This document shows, in pieces, positions 43,438 to 51,720 of a DNA stretch of 64,000 nucleotides; within the stretch, counting starts at the first letter, position 1, and each line of letters begins with the position of its first letter. Source of the DNA: CAVRUF01 sp963716005 (GTDB lineage Bacteria > Actinomycetota > Thermoleophilia > Gaiellales > Gaiellaceae); contig OY970285.1 of the NCBI GenBank assembly GCA_963716005.1, positions 930,001 through 994,000 on the forward strand, read 5' to 3'. The notes under the pieces were generated by a model. The model searched no databases. It was not told the DNA's origin and saw only the letters and a program-made list of their open reading frames with translations. The position numbers and the translations under genes are program-made.

Positions 43438-43869
43438 CTACGGAGACTTTTTGAGCGCGGCTTCGATGCGTTCGAGCCGCTCGTCCAGCCGGTCGAGCCG
43501 CTCCGATGTCGTAGGACCCGGCCCTTTCGCCTCGAGCTGGGAACGCGCGACGAACGTGCTCGTGATCGCGGCGGTGATGATCGTCAGGAAGCCGATCCCG
43601 AAGAGCATGACGAAAGCAGCGAGGGCTCGTCCGGCGAAGGTCGTCGGCACGTTGTCGCCGTAGCCGACCGTCGTAACCGTCTGGATCGACCACCAGAGCC
43701 CCGAGCCGAGCGTCGTGTAGTGCTCGTGGTCGAGCACCGTCATGATGAAGCCCGCCGCAAACGTAATCACGAGCGACGTGACCGCGATCACGACGGTAGC
43801 GCCGCGGGGCGTGGTCGCGCGGTCGACGGCCCGGTCTAGACGCTTCTCGATCCTGGTTTCACCTGGCAT
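43438..43869 (-). CDS. Two-helix potassium channel
   Basis: 143 residues: helix 1 (VVIAVTSLVITFAAGFIMTV), pore helix SGLWWSIQTV, selectivity filter TTVGYGD (near residue 67), helix 2 (AAFVMLFGIGFLTIITAAIT), then a cytoplasmic coiled coil RLDRLDERLERIEAALKK. This is a KcsA-type tetramer with no RCK domain; the C-terminal coil probably holds the tetramer. No strong Shine-Dalgarno is seen. Confidence 0.9.
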   Translation of the reverse strand: MPGETRIEKRLDRAVDRATTPRGATVVIAVTSLVITFAAGFIMTVLDHEHYTTLGSGLWWSIQTVTTVGYGDNVPTTFAGRALAAFVMLFGIGFLTIITAAITSTFVARSQLEAKGPGPTTSERLDRLDERLERIEAALKKSP

Positions 43870-43950
43870 CGCGCTCCCTCTCCAGCCGGGAGAACGCGGA
43901 TCGAGGAACCCGAGCGGCGGCTGCGTCCCTCGATCCGGTTCTGGACCCGG

Positions 43951-44358
43951 TTAGACCGTCGACTCCTTGTAGCCCTGCCACCGCGCCGTCAGCGCGTAGA
44001 GGACGAGGATGTTGAGCGCGACGATCAGGATGTTCCACAGCGGGTACGCCTGCGGGTAGTTCGCCATGAACGCCATCTGCTCGATCGCGTTGATGCCGAC
44101 GCCGATGATCGCGACCCAGCGGGCCCAGCCGGCGCCTCCGAGCAGGCCGAAGCCGCAGAGGACCAGGAGCCCGCCCCAGATGAGCGTCGCCCAGCCCCAG
44201 GTGGTCACGTCGACGATCGCGAGCCCCTTGGCCGTTGCCACGACGTACTCGTCCTGGATGATCGCGACGAAGCCCTGGAGCACGTTCAGGGCGCCGACGA
44301 TGACCAGGACGCAGCCGGCGAATGTGATCCACCCTCCCCACGAGTCCTGTGATGCCAT
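43951..44358 (-). CDS. DUF7144-like four-helix membrane protein, copy 2
   Basis: 135 residues, beginning MASQDSWGGWITFAGCVLVI and closely matching copy 1 at 30373 (same MASQDSW start, EDEYVVAT/IQDEYVVAT, FMANYPQAYPLWN, LYALTARWQG). Preceded by AAAGGAG. A spacing-5 operator lies 77 bases upstream where copy 1 has spacing-0 operators. Confidence 0.75.
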   Translation of the reverse strand: MASQDSWGGWITFAGCVLVIVGALNVLQGFVAIIQDEYVVATAKGLAIVDVTTWGWATLIWGGLLVLCGFGLLGGAGWARWVAIIGVGINAIEQMAFMANYPQAYPLWNILIVALNILVLYALTARWQGYKESTV

Positions 44359-44426
44359 AGCTGTTACTCCTTTCCGACGCTGCGTGTCACTGGTTGGAAC
44401 GGTCGCGTGTCAGCCGCGATCGTACA

Positions 44427-44443
44427 TCGTCCAATGTGGGTGA
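44427..44443. promoter_or_regulatory. island operator B4 (TCGTCC-AATGT-GGGTGA)
   Basis: 17-bp dyad with one deviation in the left arm, 77 bases centre-to-start before the DUF7144-like gene. Confidence 0.5.
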
Positions 44444-44465
44444 ACCGCTCTCCCCAAGCGGGATT

Positions 44466-46490
44466 TCAGGCGACGCTCGAGGTTGCCGGTACTTGAGCCG
44501 GGGCCGTTCCGCCGCCCTGAAGCTCGCGCCGCCAGCCGAGGAGGATGCCGTGCACGCTCGCGGCGCCGAGGATCGGCCCCGAGGGCGCCTCGAGACGCGT
44601 GGGGTGGAGGATGAACGGGCGCGTCTGGAGCCCGCCGATGCCTCCGTGGAACGAGATGAGCTCCTCGAACGCGCAGCCCTCGTCGAGATCCGGGTCGTAG
44701 AAGCTCCCGACCATGATGTCGCCGACGTGTTCGAAGCCGTCGGTGCGCAGCAGGTGCTGGGGGGCCGTCGGCGAGAAGTGCGCGAGCGGGTCGTCGCCCT
44801 CGACGCGTCCCTCGGCGAGGTAGTGGGCGCCGTTCGCGCCGAGCGCGACGGCGCCGTGCCGGGACGAGCGCACGAGCAGCCAGCCGACATGCGGGTGCGC
44901 ACGAAGGGCGGGGATGAGCTCCGGGTGCCGTTCGTCGATCTCCTCGAGCGTCAGGCGTCGCCGCTCCTCCATCAGGTAGACGAGGCCGAGATTGCCGGAG
45001 CCGAGCACGACCACGTCCCGGTCGGAGACGTCGTTCTTCGGGCGCTTGGCCTTCTTCCCGGTCGCCTCCTTCACGGCGAGGGTGACCATGGCGTTCTGCT
45101 CGTCGCCGCCGGCGATCCCGGCCACGTCGCCGCTCGCCAGCGAGCGCTCGACGAGATCGTCGAGGCCGTAGCCGTTGCGCTGCTTGAACGTTGCGCCCTG
45201 CGTCTGGCCGTGGTCCGAGAGGACGACGATCTCGTACGGTCGCGGCGCGTAGAGGCACGCCCGCTCGATCTGGGCGAAGTGGTTGTCGAGCTTGCGCAGC
45301 GCCTCGAGGGTGTCGGCGCGCTCCAGCCCGGAGTGATGGGCGACCTCGTCGTAGCTCGAGAACGTCGCGTACACGGCGGGTCGGCCTCGCATCATGTCGG
45401 TGAGAACGCCGGAGACGATCAGGTCGCGCACGAAGACGCACATCGCAGCTCGGATGAGCGGGTAGATGCCGCCCCGGTGCCCGCGCGGCCGTACGTCGCG
45501 GCGGATCGCGCGCAGCGCGGCCGTCCATTCGAGGATGACCTCGAAGCCGAAGAGAACGAGCGTGCGGGTGACATTGTCGCCGTTCGCGAGGAACGCGCGG
45601 TAGCCCGGGTTGGACTTCTTCTCCTCGTCCATGCGGCTGACGGTGAGGATCACGTCGTCGGCCTCGCCGGAGAGCAGGTTTCCGCGGCTCGCGCCGCCGT
45701 CGGCGAGCAGCCCGATGCCGGTCCCATGCCGCCGCTCGATCTCGGCGCAGTCGGGCGGCGCCGAGCACGTCATGAGCGTCGCGGTCTCCTTCTCGACCCA
45801 GCGGAAGGCCGAGATGTCCTCGTTCGACCCGAGCAGGATCCCGGCCTGGCTCGCGCCCGTCTGCGAGGAGAGATCGGTCTCCCATTCGGCCAGCTGGTGG
45901 GAGTCGTCGGCGATCCAGCGAGCCATGTTCGGAGCGTTCCCGTCTCGCATTGCGCGGCGCAGCACGGGCAGCGAGAGCCCGTCGATCTCGAGGTAGACGA
46001 TCCCCGGGACGTCGGTGCTCGCGATGATCCCCTGCCGGCGGGCGATGCGCTGTGCGATGCGGATCGGCGTCGTGTCGTCCGAGCCGAAGATGACCGCGAG
46101 GACGACGCTGACCGCCGCGACGATGAGCGACGCCAGGAGCGCCCAGCCGAAGTTGTCGACCGTGAGCACGTCGTCGAGCACCTCGGCCGCGACCTGGAGC
46201 ATGATCGCGTCCGCGATCAAGACGAGCAGAAAGCCCAGGACGAGCGTCAACGGCAGGCGGATCGCGGCGAGCACGGGGGGGATGACGGCGTTCAGCGCCG
46301 CGACGATCACCGCGACGACTAGCGCTCCCCAGAAATTCGCGATGTCGACCCCGGGCAGGATCGCGGCCGCGACCATCAGCGCAACGCCGGTGGCGAGCCA
46401 CGAGACGATGAGCGGGAACAGCTTCCAGCGCGGTCGCTCGGGCTGCCAGGACATGGACCGGCCGTAGGCCGGCTCGAGGCCGTTAGTCAT
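44466..46490 (-). CDS. Phage-holin-domain membrane protein fused to an alkaline-phosphatase-superfamily domain
   Basis: 674 residues. Residues 25-135 hold four membrane helices of the mycobacterial-phage-holin type (LIVSWLATGVALMVAAAILP; LPLTLVLGFLLVLIADAIML). The rest is an alkaline phosphatase/phosphodiesterase fold: PGIVYLEIDGLSLPVLRRAM, with an Asp in the metal site, NMARWIADD, SSQTGASQAGILLG (nucleophile region), YDEVAHHSG and VVLSDHGQTQG. Probably a membrane phosphodiesterase or phosphoglycerol-type transferase acting at the envelope. Not a prophage part despite the holin name. ATG overlaps the previous stop by 8 bases. Confidence 0.85.
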   Translation of the reverse strand: MTNGLEPAYGRSMSWQPERPRWKLFPLIVSWLATGVALMVAAAILPGVDIANFWGALVVAVIVAALNAVIPPVLAAIRLPLTLVLGFLLVLIADAIMLQVAAEVLDDVLTVDNFGWALLASLIVAAVSVVLAVIFGSDDTTPIRIAQRIARRQGIIASTDVPGIVYLEIDGLSLPVLRRAMRDGNAPNMARWIADDSHQLAEWETDLSSQTGASQAGILLGSNEDISAFRWVEKETATLMTCSAPPDCAEIERRHGTGIGLLADGGASRGNLLSGEADDVILTVSRMDEEKKSNPGYRAFLANGDNVTRTLVLFGFEVILEWTAALRAIRRDVRPRGHRGGIYPLIRAAMCVFVRDLIVSGVLTDMMRGRPAVYATFSSYDEVAHHSGLERADTLEALRKLDNHFAQIERACLYAPRPYEIVVLSDHGQTQGATFKQRNGYGLDDLVERSLASGDVAGIAGGDEQNAMVTLAVKEATGKKAKRPKNDVSDRDVVVLGSGNLGLVYLMEERRRLTLEEIDERHPELIPALRAHPHVGWLLVRSSRHGAVALGANGAHYLAEGRVEGDDPLAHFSPTAPQHLLRTDGFEHVGDIMVGSFYDPDLDEGCAFEELISFHGGIGGLQTRPFILHPTRLEAPSGPILGAASVHGILLGWRRELQGGGTAPAQVPATSSVA

Positions 46491-47680
46491 GCGTTTCTCC
46501 TCCTTGAGGCGCGGGCGATTCGGCGTCGTCCGCGTCGTTGTGGTCGCGATGGAACAGCCCGTGACCGGACTTCTCGCGCTCGGCCTTCTTCTCCGCCTTC
46601 TTCTCGGCGTGGGCCTCTTTCTGCTCGGCGACCTTGACCTTCGCGCCCGCGTACGACTCCGTGACGAGCTGCTTGCCGCCCTTCCAGCCGAAGACCGAGA
46701 CGACGAGGATGATCGCGAAGATGACGTTCCAGGCCGTCGTGATGAGCTGCTGCGCGGTCGAGTAGTCGACGGCCAGGTCCTTGGGCACGGCGCAGCACGT
46801 GTCGAGGGCGAGCGCGTTGGTCGCCTGCGTGATCCCCACGGCGCCCGGCGTCACTGAGACGACGTTCGCGAGCGAGCCCGAGCCGGTGACCCACATGACG
46901 GATTCGAACGTCACCGGGATCGTGAAGGCCGCGAGGAAGATCGCGATCACCACGAGCTTGCACGACCAGGAGAGGAACGACGGCAGGAACGAGTGCACGA
47001 AGTACTTCTTGGGCGTCTTCAGGATCGCGCCGCCCTGCTTCGCGTGCTCCCAGAGCTTCTTCAACTGCCGCCAGAAGACGCGGGCGAGGATGACGATCAG
47101 GAGCACGATGCCCAGTGCGATCAGAATCGCGGTTACGGGGTTCTCGGTGACGTTCCCGAAGGACGCGTCGAACGAGCCCGGCACCGAGAGGAACAGGTAG
47201 AGGTAGACGAACGTCCCCGCGACCGTGAAGAAGATCTTCTGCACGAGATAGGCGGCGAGCGAGCCTGCGAACGTCGAGCCCGGGATGATCGCCACGAACA
47301 TGACGAGGGTCGCGAAGGTCCCGATGTTCGCGGGGAGGAAGTTGTTCATCGCGACCCCGACCGCGTACGCGGTCACGATCGGCCAGAGCTCGACCTTGCC
47401 CGGGTAGGCGGCGCTCAGGATCCCGTAGTAGGAGAGCCCGGCGAAGAACGTCTGGCCGGTCTGGAAGACGATCCCCGCGACGATGTAGCGGGCCGGGATG
47501 TCCTTGATCTCGTCCCAGAGCTCCTGCAGCCACCCCACGACGTCGATGCCGAGCAGGTTCAGGAGGACGACGACGAGCGCGATGCCGATCAGCCAGCCCG
47601 GCGACCTTCTTCAGCCGGCTGGAGCGCGACGGGTCGTTGAACGGAAGGACGGGGGACGGGTGGGCGGCGGCCTCGCTCAT
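46483..47680 (-). CDS. Lysylphosphatidylglycerol synthase-like (YbhN/UPF0104) membrane protein, one +1 frameshift
   Basis: Start ATG 47680 (MSEAAAHPSPVLPFNDPSRS). At CCC 47597-47599 an extra base breaks the frame; without it the first helix reads AGWLIGIALVVVLLNLLGID and joins VVGWLQELWDEIKDIPARYI, giving about 398 residues and eight or so helices. LPANIGTFATLVMFVAIIPG and VSVTPGAVGITQATNALAL are the N-terminal flippase-like signatures of MprF/YbhN proteins. The MprF catalytic domain is absent, so flippase-like transport of a lipid is more likely than aminoacyl transfer. Operon with the holin-phosphatase gene. Confidence 0.8.
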
Positions 47681-47718
47681 TGCGGATCCGATCCTGGCCG
47701 CCGGCCCGAAGGGTCGCA

Positions 47719-47735
47719 TCATCCAATCTGTGTGA
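47719..47735. promoter_or_regulatory. island operator B5 (TCATCC-AATCT-GTGTGA)
   Basis: 17-bp dyad with one deviation in the right arm; 47 bases centre-to-start before the minus-strand YbhN-like gene. Confidence 0.5.
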
Positions 47736-47754
47736 ATCCGCCGACCGGCCCCAA

Positions 47755-47771
47755 TCACCCGTTCTGGATGA
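47755..47771. promoter_or_regulatory. island operator B6 (TCACCC-GTTCT-GGATGA)
   Basis: 17-bp dyad, 43 bases centre-to-start before the plus-strand AI-2E gene. B5 and B6 are 36 bases apart between divergent units, one for each. Confidence 0.55.
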
Positions 47772-47805
47772 TGTCCAGCCGCCGCGCCTGAGCGACGCTC
47801 GGCCC

Positions 47806-48888
47806 GTGAACGCGGTTCCCAAAGTCGGACTCTGGGCCTGGAGCTTCGTCGGGTTCGTGATCGCGACGGTGATCGTCGTCGTGGCCCTGGCCGCGGTGAA
47901 CGAGATCGTGCTCCCGCTCGTCTTCGCGGCCGTTCTGGCCGTGGTCTTCAAGCCGCTGGTGGGAGTGCTGGGACGAAAGAACGTCAAGCCGACCCTCGCC
48001 GCCGGCCTCGTCGTGCTGGGGCTGCTGGCCATCGGAGCCTTCGTCGTCGTCGGAACCACGCGCGGCGTCATCGACCAGCGGGACGAGATCAACGCGTCGG
48101 TCGACGCGGCGCTGGCCAACGCCTCCGACGAACTCGGGATCGATCAGGACTCGCTCGACGACGCCCGGGCAGCGACAGGGGAGGCGACTCCGGCAGCCGC
48201 CGAGGGCTTCGTCACGAAGGTCGTCGAAGGCTTCGACGCGCTGGCCGGCCTGGCCGCGGGCCTGATCCTGGGCGCGCTGATCATGTACTACCTCCTGAAG
48301 GACGGCACCAGCCTCCGGCGCTCGGTCGTCAAGCAGATCGACCCGTCGATCCGTGACGAGGCCGACGACTTCATCACCGAGGCGTGCCGGATCCTCCGCG
48401 AGTACGGGAAGGGTCGCACGGCCATGTCCGCGATCGTCGCGGCCGTCGTCGGCATCGCCAGTCTCCTGCTCAGCCTGCCGCTCGTGTTCACGATCGTGGT
48501 CGTGAACTTCATCGGCGGCTACATCCCGTACATCGGCGCGTTCCTCGGCGGCGGGCTGGCCGTGCTCATCGCGCTCGGCGAGGGCGGGCTCGGCACGGCG
48601 ACGATCATGCTCGTGGTCGTCCTGGCCTCGAACCTCTTGCTCGAGAACTTCGTCGAGCCGCGGGTGATGGGGCGCACGCTCGACATCCATCCGCTGGTCG
48701 TGATCGTCGTCACGGCGCTGGGCGGATTCCTGGCCGGAATCGTCGGTCTCATCCTCGCCGTGCCGTTCACGGTGATCGCGGCCAACGCCATCGGTCGCCT
48801 TCGCGCGAGGGGCTTCTTCAAGCTCGTGGCCGACAAGGCTCAGCCGGCCATGCAGAAGGCGCTCTCGGGCGACAGTCCCGAGAGCTAG
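47806..48888 (+). CDS. AI-2E/PerM family transporter, copy 2
   Basis: 360 residues with eight membrane segments; NFIGGYIPYIGAFLGGGLAV and LLENFVEPRVMGRTLDIHPL are the family's G-x-IPxIG and E-N-x3-P motifs. A soluble acidic loop at about residues 95-155. Start GTG 47806 with B6 just upstream. Diverged paralogue of copy 1 (32511-33632). Confidence 0.88.
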   Translation: MNAVPKVGLWAWSFVGFVIATVIVVVALAAVNEIVLPLVFAAVLAVVFKPLVGVLGRKNVKPTLAAGLVVLGLLAIGAFVVVGTTRGVIDQRDEINASVDAALANASDELGIDQDSLDDARAATGEATPAAAEGFVTKVVEGFDALAGLAAGLILGALIMYYLLKDGTSLRRSVVKQIDPSIRDEADDFITEACRILREYGKGRTAMSAIVAAVVGIASLLLSLPLVFTIVVVNFIGGYIPYIGAFLGGGLAVLIALGEGGLGTATIMLVVVLASNLLLENFVEPRVMGRTLDIHPLVVIVVTALGGFLAGIVGLILAVPFTVIAANAIGRLRARGFFKLVADKAQPAMQKALSGDSPES

Positions 48889-48972
48889 ATGACCGCCGCC
48901 TTCGGCCGGGGAGTCCTCGGGGCGTCCTCGCTCGTCATCGGCGCCGTCGTCGCGATCCGCACGCTCGACTGA
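48889..48972 (+). pseudogene. possible N-terminal remnant of a ZIP-like transporter
   Basis: A 27-codon frame, MTAAFGRGVLGASSLVIGAV, then VAIRTLD and stop. It looks like the first helix of ZIP-type metal transporters as they occur in this group, cut off at once. It begins in the tail of the AI-2E gene stop. Too short to be sure. Confidence 0.35.
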
Positions 48973-49026
48973 GCGTCCAGGCGCCCCTTGTTCGCGGCAC
49001 GAGGGGGCGCTAATGTCGCAGGGCGG

Positions 49027-49150
49027 ATGGCGACCGGGACATCAGTGCTGGCCGGACTCGAGCCCCGCGCTTTTTGGGGGCACTTCGAGTCGCTCACGAG
49101 GATCCCGCGTCCCTCGCGCCGCGAAGAGCCCGTGATCGAGCACGTTCGCT
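49027..49150 (+). pseudogene. N-terminal remnant of a PepD-like (M20 family) dipeptidase
   Basis: From ATG 49027 the frame reads LEPRAFWGHFESLTRIPRPS then RREEPVIEHVR, which is the start of an aminoacyl-histidine dipeptidase (PepD), normally about 480 residues. After VIEHVR the similarity stops and the next gene begins 34 bases on. A deletion has removed over 90% of the gene; this is not a simple frameshift because the downstream sequence is another gene in another frame. Confidence 0.7.
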
Positions 49151-49183
49151 CGTGCGACGAGCCAGTCCGCGTCGACGCGCACC

Positions 49184-49456
49184 ATGATCCCGCTCGGGCT
49201 CGCCCTCGGAATCAGCGCCGGCTACATGATCGCCATGTGGACCGCGGTAGTCGGCGTGCTCCTTCTTCCTGCCAACGGGACGCAGATCGCCGCCGCGGAG
49301 GCAGACACGACAGGGACGACAAGTCTCGGCAAGCGCGTCATCGACCATTCGTTCCAGCTGCCCCTGCAGGTCTGCTGGATCGTGACAGCTCTCGTCGGGA
49401 TCCTGATCGTCTGGCTCTTCTTCGGCGGCCAGACGCCCGCGCCGCCGGTTCCGTAG
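49184..49456 (+). CDS. 90-residue membrane protein
   Basis: Two hydrophobic segments: IPLGLALGISAGYMIAMWTA-VVG and LQVCWIVTALVGILIVWLFF, with a polar loop between and a Pro-rich end. No clear ribosome site, and the start follows directly on the pepD scar, so the N-terminus may be truncated. One base separates it from the permease gene, which may depend on it for translation. Confidence 0.5.
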   Translation: MIPLGLALGISAGYMIAMWTAVVGVLLLPANGTQIAAAEADTTGTTSLGKRVIDHSFQLPLQVCWIVTALVGILIVWLFFGGQTPAPPVP

Positions 49457-49457
49457 C

Positions 49458-50765
49458 GTGACCGTCCGGGGCGCAGCCTTCCTCGGGATCGGCGCCATGG
49501 TCGGCGCCGGGATCTTTGCGCTGCTCGGCGAGGCGGCGGTCGTTGCCGGCTCGGCGGTCTGGCTCTCGTTCCTGCTCGCCGGCATCGTCGCGACCCTGCT
49601 CGGCTACACGGTCGTCAAGCTCGGCGTGCGCTTCCCGTCCTCGGGAGGGCTGATCGCCTACCTGATCGAGGGCTTCGGGAACGGGCGCCTCGTGGGCATC
49701 TCGTCGTGGCTCGGCTACTTCGCGGCGATCGTGATCGTGTGCTCGATGGTCGCGGTCGCCTTCGGAAGCTACGCGACCTCGCTCTTCGTCGGCGCAGACG
49801 CAGCAGACTGGTGGGACAACGTCTTCACCTCCCTGATCGTGGTCTCCATGGCCGCGATCAACCTGGTCGGGTCGCGCGTCGTGGATCGAGCACAGTCGCT
49901 GATCGTCGTCGTGCTGCTCGCCGTGTTCGCCGTCTTCATCGCCGTGACGCTCGTCGACATCGACCTCGACCTTCTGGCCTTCAGCGGGTATCCGTCCTTC
50001 GCAAACATCATCTCGAGCGTCGCCCTCACGTTCTTCGCGTATCTCGGCTTCAGCGTCATCACGTTCGCGGCCGGAGACCTGCGCGACCCGGCTCGCGAGC
50101 TCCCGCGGGCGATGTATGCGGCCCTGGGCGTGACGACGCTCCTCTACGTCCTCATCTCGCTCGGCGTCTTCGGGACGCTGACCGTCGACGAGGCGATCGG
50201 CTACGGGGAGACCGCGATCGCCGAGGCGGCAAGACCGGCGCTCGGGGACGCCGGCTTCACGATGATGGCGATCGCCGCGCTCCTCGCGACGTCCTCGTCC
50301 GTGAACGCGACCCTGTACGCGTCCGGGGGGCTCACCGCCATGCTCGCCCAGGTCGGGCAGTTCCCGACGTTCTTCGGTCCCGGCGGGAGGCTCGGCCGAC
50401 ACTCCGGGCTCCTGATCACGGCCGCCATCGTCCTCGTCGTCTCCAACCTCGTCGATCTCTCGGCGATCGCGTCGGTCGGCAGCGCGTGCTCGCTGATGAT
50501 CTTCCTGCTCGTCGGGGTGGCCGGCTACCGGAGACGGGCCGACACCGGATCGCAGGCGCTGATCGTGCTTGCGGCCATCGCCGTGACTGCCATCGTGCTC
50601 GTCTTCTTCACCGTCGACACCCTCCGCAACGCACCGGAGACCTTCGCCGCGATCGTCGCGATCGCCCTGCTCGCAGTGGTTCTCGACTTCATCTGGAAGC
50701 GCGGGCGCGGGTCGCCGAACGCACCCGCTTCGGAGCCCGAGCCGACTGCGCCCGCGGGCGGCTAG
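49458..50765 (+). CDS. APC-family amino acid permease
   Basis: 435 residues, about 12 membrane helices. The N-terminal substrate-binding motif GIGAMVGAGIFALLGEA is at residues 9-25; FAYLGFSVITFAAGDLRDPA-RELPRA is the conserved helix 6-7 region. Transports amino acids or polyamines with protons. GTG 49458 gives a very short N-terminus before the first helix, as in several close families. Last transport gene of the island. Confidence 0.87.
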   Translation: MTVRGAAFLGIGAMVGAGIFALLGEAAVVAGSAVWLSFLLAGIVATLLGYTVVKLGVRFPSSGGLIAYLIEGFGNGRLVGISSWLGYFAAIVIVCSMVAVAFGSYATSLFVGADAADWWDNVFTSLIVVSMAAINLVGSRVVDRAQSLIVVVLLAVFAVFIAVTLVDIDLDLLAFSGYPSFANIISSVALTFFAYLGFSVITFAAGDLRDPARELPRAMYAALGVTTLLYVLISLGVFGTLTVDEAIGYGETAIAEAARPALGDAGFTMMAIAALLATSSSVNATLYASGGLTAMLAQVGQFPTFFGPGGRLGRHSGLLITAAIVLVVSNLVDLSAIASVGSACSLMIFLLVGVAGYRRRADTGSQALIVLAAIAVTAIVLVFFTVDTLRNAPETFAAIVAIALLAVVLDFIWKRGRGSPNAPASEPEPTAPAGG

Positions 50766-50849
50766 TTCGAGGACGGTGGGTTGCTCTCCGGCCGACGGCT
50801 TTGCCACGATCGGCCCAGTGCAGGCTTCAACGATCTTCCCTCGACCGGC

Positions 50850-51527
50850 ATGACAGGCCACGCTCGGCGCGTCGGGGCGCTGCTCGTCCTCGCAGGCGCG
50901 GGATACGTCCTCGGTGGGTGCGCGGGCGACGGCTCCGGAGTTCCGGCGCTCAGCGGCGTGACCCTGCCGAGCGGATCGCTGGCGCTGCCGACGCTCACGG
51001 GCGCCACCGACACGTCCCCGGCGACTACGTCCACGGCCACCACGACGGTCACCGAGCCTACGACGACCACGCTGCCCGAGACCACCACGGTGATCGAGAC
51101 CGCGACGACCGACACCACCCCGACCACGGACACCGCGACCACGGAAACCGAGACCGAAATCACCGACACGGTGCCGACCGAGCCTGCGACGACGGCCACG
51201 GTTCCCACGGATACAACCGAAGAGCCGGCGGAGGACGAGGACTTCTGGCGCGCCCTCGCTCTCCTGTTCGCTGCTTCCGATGGAACGGAGACGGAACCCG
51301 GGACGGTGACCGAGACGACTGAGGTCCCGGCGACGACATCGCCACCGCCGCCGGACACGAGCCCGGCCGAGACAGTGGCGGCCGAGCCGACGTCGTCCGA
51401 GAGCGACACGCCGTGGGGCTGGATCGCGCTCGCCCTCGGGCTTGTCGCAGCCGCGATCGCAGGCGTTGTGATCTGGAGACGGAAGCGGCGCGAAACGCCG
51501 CCAGGGACTGAGGAGGATTCGTTGTAG
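50850..51527 (+). CDS. Thr-rich secreted protein with lipobox and C-terminal membrane helix
   Basis: 225 residues from ATG 50850. RRVGALLVLAGAGYVLGGC is a lipoprotein signal with Cys 24 as lipidation site. Residues 60-190 are mucin-like (about half Thr plus Pro/Glu), with EDFWRALALLFAASDG in the middle. Near the C-terminus is GWIALALGLVAAAIAGVVIW followed by RRKRR, a membrane stop-transfer. Having both a lipid anchor and a C-terminal helix would tether both ends to the membrane. Unknown function; last gene before the tRNA relic. Confidence 0.65.
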   Translation: MTGHARRVGALLVLAGAGYVLGGCAGDGSGVPALSGVTLPSGSLALPTLTGATDTSPATTSTATTTVTEPTTTTLPETTTVIETATTDTTPTTDTATTETETEITDTVPTEPATTATVPTDTTEEPAEDEDFWRALALLFAASDGTETEPGTVTETTEVPATTSPPPPDTSPAETVAAEPTSSESDTPWGWIALALGLVAAAIAGVVIWRRKRRETPPGTEEDSL

Positions 51528-51541
51528 CTCGATGCAAGGAG

Positions 51542-51575
51542 CTAGAGATCCCGAGTTCAAATCTCGGCGCTACGC
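51542..51575 (+). repeat. attachment-site relic: diverged 3' half of tRNA-Pro
   Basis: The first 29 bases match 17164-17192 with a single change (CTAGAG-A/G-TCCCGAGTTC and on through the T-arm CTCGGCGC); the following acceptor strand is CGCTACG instead of CGCCCCG. No 5' half precedes it, so this is not a gene. It is best read as the original 3' end of the tRNA gene, displaced by insertion of the large island and no longer under selection. Confidence 0.8.
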
Positions 51576-51580
51576 TCAAG

Positions 51581-51602
51581 AAGCCCTGCGCACGCAGGGC
51601 TT
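51581..51602 (+). terminator. hairpin after the tRNA relic
   Basis: AAGCCCTGCG, CA, CGCAGGGCTT: a 10-bp perfect stem 5 bases after the relic, in the same position as the terminator after the intact tRNA. Probably the original tRNA-Pro terminator. Confidence 0.7.
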
Positions 51603-51720
51603 TCCACTTGCGTTCTTCCTGATCCCGATCGGCCTCGGCGTTCTGGCGCGGCGAAGGCGAAGATCCGTCACCGCGGTGTGACGGTTTCCCGCGTGAACAC
51701 GCGCTAGGCTTCGACGCCCA

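Noticed and set aside
44466..46490. prophage, from the phage-holin domain
   Set aside because: The domain is fused to a phosphatase and no capsid, tail, terminase or replication gene is nearby.
49027..49461. a 145-residue gene continuing the pepD start
   Set aside because: After VIEHVR the frame turns into Arg/Asp-rich shadow sequence opposite a membrane gene in another frame, so only the first 41 codons are pepD.
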